Source: Bigelowiella natans CCMP2755 (lineage: Eukaryota > Cercozoa > Chlorarachniophyceae). Taken from it: 32,500 bases of DNA. Made by a program: the position numbers and the translations under genes. A model generated the notes under the pieces. The model made no database searches. It worked only from the letters and a program-made list of their open reading frames with translations, and was not told the DNA's origin. Below, one piece after another: positions 9,779-19,982 of the stretch. The DNA is taken from NCBI GenBank assembly GCA_000320545.1, contig ADNK01000072.1:1-32500 (forward strand), written 5' to 3'. Each line of letters begins with the position of its first letter. Position 1 is the first letter of the stretch.

Positions 9779-10831
9779 GGAAAAATAAACTTGATATTAT
9801 AATAGTCCTATATAGTCTCCTGCGGATTCAGTCGGATTGGCTAGGAATCCGTCGCCCCGTGAGAGGATTCCATAGCCTTACGAGCACGTTCAGATGTGTG
9901 GGCAGAGAAGAGGTACTCTTACAACCTGAAGTTGTTTTCGTTAAGGGATCACTCCAACAATCAATTTCAGATGTTTTATCGATAACAATTTATCGGATCC
10001 GAGTGAACGATGAGAGTCCATTTTTTAGGAAATTTCTTCGATGTGCATTCCGAAAGAATAAACTAAATTAGACAACAATGGGCAATGCTCGCAAATGAAC
10101 AATCATAGGAACTAATCTCAAGGATGATTTCAGTTTGCAATATATCCTACCGTTCTTTGCATTATTTTATTGCACGAAAATGCATGGTTTGCTACGACAC
10201 GCACAGGGTAAACGCCTCTGCGACAATGCCCGGATGCTCTAAAATTTTATCTAGAAATCGCTGCAGGTACGGAAGGTTCTTGGACTGGGAGAAACAAACA
10301 AGGCATACTTACTACAAGGGAAGGCTGCGTACGACAAGGAAGAGATTCGATTCTGGATGGAAATTCGAGGCCGTTGAGCTGTTCGATTTATTTGTTTCGC
10401 CAACGAAAAAAGTATAACTTGCTGCCTCCCGCGGACCGGTTTTCGAGGAGCCCAAGAGATATTTTGCACCTTTCCAGTTGGTCTCTTTTCCATGCAGAAA
10501 AGAACCTGCGACAATGAAATCCACATGCCGTTAAAATTCGGCGCGGGGATTCCTCAACAAGGGTTTGTGATTTTGTGTCAGATTCCACCCCCGGAATACA
10601 ACCGGCTTAGCCTCCTCCTTCGTTTGGTGCTGGCTTCGGATCAGGAACGCTATCGTGCTTGCGGGGATTGGAATAAACTGTAGAAATTCGAATTTGTTGT
10701 GTGCTATGAAAGAATGTCATTTTTTAGCTTTGGAGCTTCGAATACCGTGCGGCGGGTGGTGATAGGCCTTACATTCTTTGCACTGCTAGGGCAATCTTCG
10801 CTTCGGGGCCTGCACTGGAACACGTCAAACG
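9779..10831. promoter_or_regulatory. Divergent spacer between the DUF3110-like gene and the giant HECT gene
   Basis: About 1,050 bp between two gene starts on opposite strands, expected to hold both promoters and 5' UTRs. There is no obvious TATA element. Part of it (about 10240-10730) holds minus-strand open stretches with protein-like composition that I could not join into a gene. A short plus-strand ORF at 10714-10875 overlaps the right end. Confidence 0.4.
10240..10730 (-). other. Unresolved minus-strand coding-like stretches
   Basis: On the minus strand, a stretch ending near 10302 reads as plausible protein (for example KETNWKGAKYLLGSSKTG). It ends at a consensus-like donor GTAAGT, and a possible acceptor CTGCAG lies near 10260. 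Upstream, another frame reads IPIPASTIAFLIRSQHQTKE. A candidate ATG lies at 10726. The phases of these pieces do not join through GT...AG sites without meeting a stop codon. It could be a small or decayed gene, an exon of an unseen transcript, or chance. Confidence 0.2.
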
Positions 10832-10875
10832 ATGGGAGTTCGGAGCTCCCATCTAGGCAGCATAAACTTGGATGA
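10714..10875 (+). CDS. Short ORF with signal-peptide-like N-terminus overlapping the HECT start
   Basis: A 53-codon frame begins MSFFSFGASNTVRRVVIGLT, continues with a hydrophobic FFALLGQSS core, and stops at 10873-10875. It overlaps the proposed HECT start codon (10832) in a different frame. It could be an inhibitory upstream ORF, a tiny secreted protein, or the first exon of an alternative transcript. I found no splice pair that joins it in frame to the HECT gene. Chance is possible at this length. Confidence 0.25.
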   Translation: MSFFSFGASNTVRRVVIGLTFFALLGQSSLRGLHWNTSNDGSSELPSRQHKLG

Positions 10876-11194
10876 TTACGAGGATTTGAAGCTCACTGTG
10901 CTTGAGCAAAGCCTGTTCGATGACAGGTGCCCCTCCTCATCCTTATCTTGCTAGAGGATATTTATAATTTATTCGAGTATTCATACAATTCACCTGCAGT
11001 GTCCTGGAGACTATCGCGACCAAGACGAAGTACAAGGAACAGACTCCCACGTACTCGCCAGGCGTGGACTTTCCTGGCTCTATCTTCTCGATTCCTCAGA
11101 ATGTATTGACCCCCTTCTTGTAGTGTACAGCCTCGTTTCTTTTCGTTCAGCATCCGTATCATTCGTGGAGAAATGGAGCATTCTGTCGTCAATC

Positions 11195-11290
<96 letters not shown>

Positions 11291-12042
11291 TATCTCGCAA
11301 ACGAAAATGAGAGTATCTGCCCCCCACCATCTGTTTCGCCTTCCAGCAGAAGAAGAAGAGTGCGGTGGAGAGTCTCGACCGGCGCTGGGCTATTCAGACG
11401 ATGGAGGACGTCACAAGCCTAGCTGATGCTGATCCAGAAGTAAGGGAGTTTACTCGGTGGATATTGCGCCAGCAGCACGTAATCCGGCAGATGTTCGAAG
11501 CCATGCGACGCCAGACGAAGCGCGTGGCGATAAATAAACAAAAGACGATGAATGCTCTTGTGGAAAAGCTCGAGTTCCAAAACATGCGCATGTCTCTCGG
11601 CACTCGTATGGCAATTCGAATGGCCACACACGCGTTTTTGCGGACAGTGAAGCTCATTAAGCGTATCAGTAAGGATCACTACACCTTCTACGTGGAGGTA
11701 GTTGCTTGTTTAGCCGGGTTGAGAGAGAGTGGTACTCATATAATTATCTTTTGTAACCTCTTCCTCCTCCTACTCCTCCTCCTCCTCTTCCAGGAAATAT
11801 TAGAAATGCTTTCCGTTATGCTGGAGGAAGTACCTAATTTGGGACTGAAGAACTCGCCTGTTTTCAAGTGCTTCAACGGCATTTACGATTTCATCACGTC
11901 ACTCATCCTCTGCGCCAAAACAGATGCGAGAGCCAAGGTACGAAAGTTTTGTATATGGTGTATATATATATATATATATATATATTAATGTGCGCAGCAA
12001 TCGCCACAAATCTTGTACATTGAAACATATATATTTTTTGAT

Positions 12043-12077
<35 letters not shown>

Positions 12078-13291
12078 TATATATTGAAGGTAGAATGGCA
12101 TGCTACCCATGCATTTTTACGTGAGCTTTAATATGCACAAATGCACCAACCCCATGGCGACCGGTCTCCATTTTTCTATCTACATCTCGTTAGGGTCTCG
12201 AAATTTCCGCGGAACTTCGCAATCTGGCCGTGCAAGTAAGCAGAGAGGGAGTCAAGGGGAGTGATGGTTCTAGATCTATCATCATGGATGGATCGCTCGT
12301 AGTCCCTGCGTAGCTGCATTGTACAGATGTCGCAACCTGCTGCGAGTGCTCCATGTTTCCCCCCCCCCCCCTTCCCTTTCTTGTAAAGGTTCTTTTTAAG
12401 ATGGCCTTAGCGACTGGATCCGTCGGGGAGATCCTATTTCTCGTAGAAAGCTTCCTGATAAACGAGCTCGGCGGGGTTCATGAGAACTACAGGTATTCGA
12501 AAAAGAGGAGGAGTATTAGAGGAGGAGGAGTATTCAGAGACGAGAAGGCATCAGGGGCAATCCGATTCTGCATAGAAGAACCTGGATACGCATCCCCCTC
12601 ACAACAGTTGTGCTGTGCCACGCCAGCTGTCGGGTTGGGAGGGGGGGGCAGCATCGTTCCGCGAGACATCGTTCTCTATTTTTGATATGAATTCTCAAAG
12701 CCATATCGTCGATGTGTTGCTTCTAAAACCGTTCATTGAGAGATGCGTAAGAGATGTAGCATGATCCACGTATGCCTTTATGATAATAAAAATATTATTA
12801 TCATTAATAATAATAATACCGATGCCACTGTTTAAGTAGAATTCCAAAATCCAGGCGAAATTATCGATGGTTATTCGATACTCTCCCGTCATTCTTACGG
12901 CCATTCGGTCTGTTTTTGTCAAACCGCTACTACTAATTAGAATCGAGAAATCGCTGGCATATCTCGTCGACTACAAGCCTTCCGACAAAGGAAAAGCGGC
13001 GCGGATGTTCCTTGGAAAGATGGTAAGTCTACCCTTGCGATTGCGTATCCGGGTTCATCCGAGCATTCTTCTGTTGTGTGCTCACAGAGCCTGGCGTGGT
13101 TTTCTCTTCCGTTGATGTAGGTGCAAATACAAACTGAGAGCGGAAAGTACTTATGCGTCGAGCCTTCCAAGAAGATTTTGGTAGTCGTGATAGTGTGTTA
13201 CTAGTGAGAAAAGGGCCTCTGCAGCACAGCAGCAGCACAAATTACCTCAGTACCTGCCCCCCCCCTTTTTTCCCTCCTTCTTTTGTTCATA

Positions 13292-13337
<46 letters not shown>

Positions 13338-13706
13338 GACTCTGTCCAATATCCCCAGCGAGTTCACCGTTTTCGAGATTCAGAGCTCCGGTAAGACAAA
13401 ATTGTTCATGCTTGTCAATCGTTGGTAAAAAAAGGGGGGGAGGGGGGGGGGGAGATGTCGGGAGCTTTTCGAAGGCACTCTCCCGCCTTGTTTCTTGCCT
13501 TAGGCCGCATCTAAATCCATGCTTTTATCTACTGGTGCTATCACTGAATTATCCTGGTAGGCACTGTGAACTCAACAAGGACTTCCTACGACACATTCAG
13601 TATCAAAAACCCGCGCTCATCGCTGTACATCACAAACATGGTACGTGAGGGCCAACAGGGGAAAATGCAGTGTTGATATCATCCACACACACACACACAC
13701 ATACAC

Positions 13707-13748
<42 letters not shown>

Positions 13749-16700
13749 GCACAGACACCTATATGCAAATGCACATTCTCTTCTGTTGTTTGTGTTCTCC
13801 GAAGAACATGAAAGGGCAGAAAGAGATGAAGATGTCCCCGACCTGCGGTCCGCAGGAAAAGTGGAAAATCCAGCGTTCAGGAGGGGCGGGGTGAGAACTA
13901 AAAGTGCTAGCTAGAGCAGCTGGCATGCACACGACGACGATGCTGCTTATTCTCCATTGTCGCATTTGTGACTTTTTAATGTATAATCTCCGTCGTTTTA
14001 TCGCATCCGCGAGAGGCGTGAGCGAGCAGGAATCTGCCATTTCTCCCTCTCACTCCTCCCCGCCTCTTCCAATCTTAGATTCGGCTCGCGCCCCATCCCT
14101 GGCCTGACCGACGAGAACGAGGAGAAGTCCCCATTATTCACAATCGTAAACTGCTCGACTAGCGTCTCTCTCTGGGCGACTGAGGACGACATCAAAGTGA
14201 AAGGAGTGGGGTTTGGCAACGTTCAGTCCGCGCAGGACGGCGGTTTGGCATTCCGCATTGAGGTGGGCACTAGCAATGAGACTGCCACTGTTTTGCTTCT
14301 ACGATGATGCCATGTATAAAACCCTGCGTCGTTTGACAATACACCTTTGCGAGGAGAAATAATGCCGTCCTCTATCGAGCAGGGTCATCTAGTAGAGTCT
14401 TGATTTAGACAGCATATTCGTAGGAGAAAGAAATTTGTCCTCAAAGTCTTACGTGACTGTATACATACCCCCCCCCCCCCCTTCCTCCCCCTCCCCCACA
14501 ACACGCAAATCCCCATATTAAAAATCGTTAGATTAAGGAAGAGGAAGCACTGTGGGACGATGAAGAAGAAATCGATATTGGGGATAAACCGCTAACACTG
14601 GACTCCGAAGATGCGCTCGAGCGGTTCGGTGTTCCGTTGCTCAAGAAGGCCTCTGCTGTCGCGGGGGGCATATCGACGGCGTCCCGCCTCTCGATGCCCG
14701 CTGACGGCAAACTAGGCGACGAGGAGAAGGCGATTACGTCATCATCCTCCTCGCCCACCCCCCTCTCCAACATTCAGGAAGGCAGTCTCCTCGCGTCGTC
14801 GTCGTCGTCGTCGTACGAGGGTGATTCAGCCGGCGGCGGGGTTGCAGCTAAGACGGCCGCGGTTATGATTCTCGCGTCGCTAGACCGGCTCGTCGGCGCG
14901 GAGAGCATTGGCGTTGGCGAGGTGGGGGGGAGCGATTCCGGGCTGGCGACCGTCTCGAAGCCTCTTTGCATCAACGTTTCAGGCAATACGCTCAAGAGGA
15001 CGCTGAGCATAATCTCGCTGCTCTCGCCTTCGTTCTTCGCTTCGGGAGGCGTATCCGACGACGACTATGTGCCGCAGATGTACATGCTCATTGCCACGCT
15101 GCGCGTCTTGAAGGCCCACATCTACCAGCTCGTGAAGTCGAAGCTGCCGCTGAAATACTTCGAGGTCTCCCTGCTCGATGCTGCCGCTATAAAGAAGCAC
15201 ATCGTAGCGTTTATCCAGGACAAACCTAAGGCACGCACGGGGCGTCACCGCCTCTCCGCGCTCAAGATCGAGGCCATCGTGCAGGCAGAGGCCGCGCAGA
15301 TCTTCGCCGAAGGATTCGAGTTCTTCTTCCAGGCCGTCTCTGACCAGGTCACCTACCTCGCGGACCTGCTGACGAAGAGGCTCAAAACCACACAGCTATC
15401 GAAGGCCGAGCTCACCCTGCTCAAGCTGCTGCTCACCCGCTTCGCGTCGTTCTCCTCCGGCGCTCTGTTGATGGACGAGCTCGAGGGCAAAGGGCAGGTG
15501 GCGGACCACAAGAAGAGTCTCGCGGCGGTGCAAGGGACGCTCGGGCTGCTGCTTGAAGTGGCTGCTGCGGAGGCAGTGAAGGCGATTGAGGAGTTGCGAC
15601 CCGCGAAGGCGGGCAAGTCGCCCGTGATTCTGATCCTGGCCAACCTCCAGAAGCACCTCCTTTCGCGCGCAGGTCAGTGGAAGATCCTATCGGCCGAGGA
15701 GGAGCTGAAGGCGAAGAAGATGCTCAAGGCCAAGAGCAGCGCGGCAGGGAGTGACAGCTCCTGGCGCATTGCCTTCGAGACCCTCCTCGCGTACACGAAG
15801 AACCTGCTCGAATCGTCGCTCAAGGTGCTCGATAGAGCAGCCGCTCGGCTGCGCGATGTGGACGACGCGAAGCAGTTATCAGCGCTGTCCAACGCCGTCC
15901 TCCACGATTCAATGGTAGGCCAGCTTGCACGGCCAATGCTCTCCGCGGTGTCGATGTTCGTGAGCGTGAAACGGCAGTGGGTATCGGCCGCTCTGCTGCC
16001 CTTGATGGCGAAGCTGACCATGCGCTTGGATGCGATTCTGGTGCTCGCAGATCGCGTCCCTGGCTCGAAGAAGAAGGTTCCCGTCACCAAAGTGAGGACC
16101 GCGAACTCCTCCCACCCTTACGTCCCCAACAGGCGCATCGTGGACCATATATCCGTGGCGGGGGCGACGGAGATCCGCGTGGAGTTTGACGCGAGGTGCG
16201 AGACCATGAGCAACACCGACACGCTGCAGCTGTTTGCGAAGCCGGGGAAAGCGTCCCCCCTCACGCCGCCGCTGTTCGGGCCCGCTGCGAAGAAGAAGAG
16301 CGGCGGCGCCGATGCAAAGTCTCCGCGCGCGCCGCGCGACAGCAAGTCGTCTTCCGCCGCTGCTTTTACTGGCGATGCCGACGTGAAGGAGGGAAAGGAT
16401 GAAAAGGACTCGAAGCTGGGCTCCCTAGCTGCGACGACTGCGCCGAACCCTGCAGTAGCATCATCATCATCATCATCATCATCATCACGTAAACCACGTG
16501 CCACAAGGGGCGGCCCTGTGGCACCTACAGCGGCGTCTGTCCCCCCCCCCGCTGCTGCCGCTGCCCCGCGCGCGGCCGAAGTGAAGAGCCCAAAAGTCGA
16601 TGGGGCGGTGGGCGAGGGGAAGAGCGGCTACTGGCCGGCGCAAATCGATGTTTCCGGCTCGAGCTTCTACCTATCCTGGACGACCAATGGCAACGGAGGC

Positions 16701-19396
16701 TGGGGCTTCGGCCTCACCATCAAGGCGAGCGTGATGGAGATCCCGACGGCCTGGGTTCGCAAGATGGCAAAGACCGCGGCCTGGCTGACAGGAGGAATCG
16801 CAGCGACGCTCATACAGGTTGGAGACGTTGAGGCCTCCGAGACGCGCTGCAAGAGCTGGCTTCAGTCGAATCTCTTCAAGGGAGGGCTCAAGGACGGCTG
16901 CCCGCTGCTCCGCGGCATTGCTGGCCCCGAAAGCAGCTTACCCGCTCTGCACGCAGGGCTCGAGAAACTTAAAGAGCTTAAGGATGAGGCGGAGGTGAAA
17001 GAAATCGTCGCCATCGGAGCTGCAGGGACGGGCCGTCGCGAGAGCATTCCTAGTGCAGACGCAAGAGGGCTCGAAGCGTCGGCGGCGGCCTCGTCGTCCT
17101 CTCCCCATTCTTCTCTTTTCGGGAAAGGTCTAACGGGCGAGCTCTTGGGGCAAATCGCCGCAGGGGAGGGGGTGGGCGGATTACTGGTCGCAAAGCTTCG
17201 TAAAATCTGCAAGATACCGCCGGTAATGCTCGCGAGTGTGAAGCCGACAGCCGCGCGGCTGGTAAGGTCTGTATTCGCGCTTCTTCTCTACCACACCGGG
17301 ATGGGGCACACGGCCAGGAAGCTTGTAGAAGAGCAGGAGAAGAAGGAGGAGGAAGAGGGCTCTGAAGCCGACGTCCCCGAGGACATCAAAGCGGTGTTTC
17401 TGAAGGCCTCCGAGATGCAGATCGAGGCGCAGCAGATCAAGGGTCGGAAGGGAATCGAGGGGCTGGCGCAGTTTGAGAAGGAATTCATGATGAAGCTTGA
17501 CCTCGCCGCGAGCCTGAGCATGAGTACGTCGCTTTCCGAAGAGGACGAGGAGGAAAAGAACAGCAGCGAGGTCGGCGGAGGCAGTGCTGGGCCGGAGATG
17601 CCCTCCGACGTACCGCCCTTACTACTGCGCACAAGTTCGTACAACAGACAGCGACAGCTCACGACCAAGCTCAAGAGCGCCGTGCGAGCTCTCCAGCAGA
17701 TGATCTCCGCGAGGACAACCGTGGAGAAGGAGGCCGGCGACGAAAAGCTGATGAGCGAAGTCATCCGTTTCATGCGCATTCGGCCTAATCTCCTCGGGCC
17801 GCTTAAGCACGCGCTGCTATCTTCCCGCTACCGCGCAACGGCGAGGCTGTTGGCATTGAAGCACGTCGCCGAGCTTGTCCGGGAGCTACGAAGCCACTAC
17901 CTCATACCGGAGATGCTGCGCCACGTTTCCCTTTCATTCCGACTCCCGACCAACGCGTCCTCCTCGGCGAGCAAAACCAGCAAAGCGGCCGCTGGGCCCC
18001 AGGCCCCCGTCGCGCCGAGCCTAGCCAAGATCCACTTCCTGTCGCAGCTCGACGTCGCCGGGGAGAGCGTGCGCGGCGCCATCGAGGACAGCTACTTCCT
18101 CATCATCGCCGCCCTCATGACCAAGTCGAAGCTGGACGCGGCTAGCCGCATTCTTCTCTGTGAGCTCTGCAACGTGGAGTGCTCGCAGCGCGACCTCATT
18201 CGTCTCACCCAGGTGGGAATCGTGCCGCTTTTGCGCCAGGCGCTTGTAGAGGTGCTCGTAGGTCTTGCAGGCCGAAACAAGCACTGCAGGGACGTTATTT
18301 GCGCCAATGCCAACTTCGCCGAGGCGTTTGAGGCGTTCCAGGATGGTGAGGATGCAAAGGCGACAACTTCTGCTGCTGCTACCGCTACTGGTACTAGAAC
18401 CCCAACCGGTAAGATAATCCAGGGGGAAGTTGTGCGAGGGCTGGGAGACCGCACGCTGGAGCGCAGATCGTGGAATTCGCGGGCACAAACGTGGGCGCTG
18501 ACCAGGCTGCTCACGTACTTTGTTTCGCAGTATGCGGATGGCGGCAGCAGCAGCAGCAGCAGCAGCGACGAGGAGGAATCGAAGAAGACCGGAGGCATGC
18601 GAAACCTGCACGACGCGGTGATGAAGATGGTAGTCTCGCAGATCGAGGCCCTACTAGAGCTTGGACGAATCTCAACCGCGAAGAAGGGCGCGGGCAGTAG
18701 TAGGGCCCCTGATGCGAAGAAGAGCAGCCGCGGCGGCCCGAACGACGCGAAAATAAAGGCGATTTTGGACCGCTTTTGGAAGGAGGACGACGAAGGCGGA
18801 ACGCGCATTCTGCACAAGTCCCCGAGCGACGATAAGGGGATCTTTCACTTCCTCGGCACTGGACTGGGGAAGGCGGCGTTCCAAAACCCGCACGACAGCG
18901 GCAGGGTGGAGGTCACGTGCTCTGATATCGCCCGCGACGGCAACGAGAAAGCGAGCAAGGTGGTAGGTCGGGAGGCCTTCAACTACACCACCAGGCTCGC
19001 CTCGAAGCCGTTCGTCCAGGTCGATCTCAAGGCGCACAAGGTGCTCATACACGCCTTCCGGGTGAGCTTCCACAGCGCCATCGAGGACAGCAATGTCGTG
19101 ACGTGGGAACTGCAGGGCTCTGCGGACGGAAAGCACTTTGACACGATTGAGACTCACGACTCTAGTGAGCTCTTTGGAGCTTCCTCGGCCGCAGCTGCCC
19201 CTTCCTCCGGGTTCAGTTTCGGGGGCGCTCGTGCTAGGGGAGGGGCGGCACTGGCGCAGCCTTCTTCTGGGTTTCGATTTGGCAGTGGTTCTTCTTCTTC
19301 TTCTTCTTCTTCTTCGGCTTTAGCTGTATCCTCATTAAGGATTACAGCAGCAACATCAACATCATCCTCCGGCTTTAGTTTCGGGTGGCGTCGACC

Positions 19397-19435
<39 letters not shown>

Positions 19436-19950
19436 TACATATTTTAACACACACACACACACACACATTATATATACATATATACAATATCATATGGGGA
19501 GGGGTCAGAGGGGGAAGAAAAGAGAGAGAGAATGAATATCTTTCTCACAACATTTTTTACTACATGCATCGATGACGACTTTGCGTTCTTCCTCAGGGGA
19601 GCGATCATGCCGCAAGTAGCACAGCCCCTGAGGCTAACAACAGCTGCGCCCCGGAGGATCTCAGCACCCCGTAAGGCAGCAGTGAAAAATCCCGCTCCAG
19701 CCGAACTTAGCAAGCTTTATGTGCTGAAGAAGCCATCGACGATTCCTTACTCGTACCTTCGCATTCGTGCCGTGACCCTCAAAGGCACAAAGATTGAATT
19801 CGTACTCCCCCGGCTCGAGATCTTCGGTATCCTTGACCCTCAGAAGAAGGAAACGGTTGCTAAAGCCAAGGTCAGCAGCGACGAACTCCTTCCGATCTCT
19901 CTCGTTAGACAAAATGCGTTACGGAACAATATCGTAAAGTTTCTGCTGTG

Positions 19951-19982
<32 letters not shown>

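Larger units (their letters stand above)
11000..12235 (+). other. HECT gene exons 2-5: N-terminal helical region
   Basis: Exons 2-5 encode a largely helical, charged region with heptad-like runs (for example FTRWILRQQHVIRQMFEAMR). Exon 4 begins EILEMLSVMLEEVPNLG. Introns 2-4 are 244, 96 and 256 nt with donors GTATTG, GTAGTT and GTACGA. The exons join in phase 0 and their continuity with downstream exons is the main evidence that the gene starts near 10.8 kb. No family is recognised; armadillo/HEAT-like packing is inferred from composition only. Confidence 0.7.
13121..14262 (+). other. HECT gene exons 8-12: beta-trefoil-like region
   Basis: Five short exons encode repeated beta-hairpin-like blocks: ESGKYLCVEP with LSNIPSEFTVFEIQ, then RTSYDTFSIKNPRSSLYITN with EKWKIQ, then PLFTIVNCSTSVSLWATEDD with GGLAFRIE. 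Three blocks, each closing with an aromatic-x-Ile strand, recall the fascin/FRG1 beta-trefoil pattern. This is a fold-level inference; no exact family was recognised. Confidence 0.4.

Noticed and set aside
9769-10071. 100-codon plus-strand frame beside the DUF3110-like gene start
   Set aside because: It starts on the antisense of that gene's start codon region and shows no domain or splice continuity.
12353-12685. 110-codon frame reading through HECT exon 6
   Set aside because: Only 12389-12492 is the exon. The rest translates a poly-C run and intron sequence.
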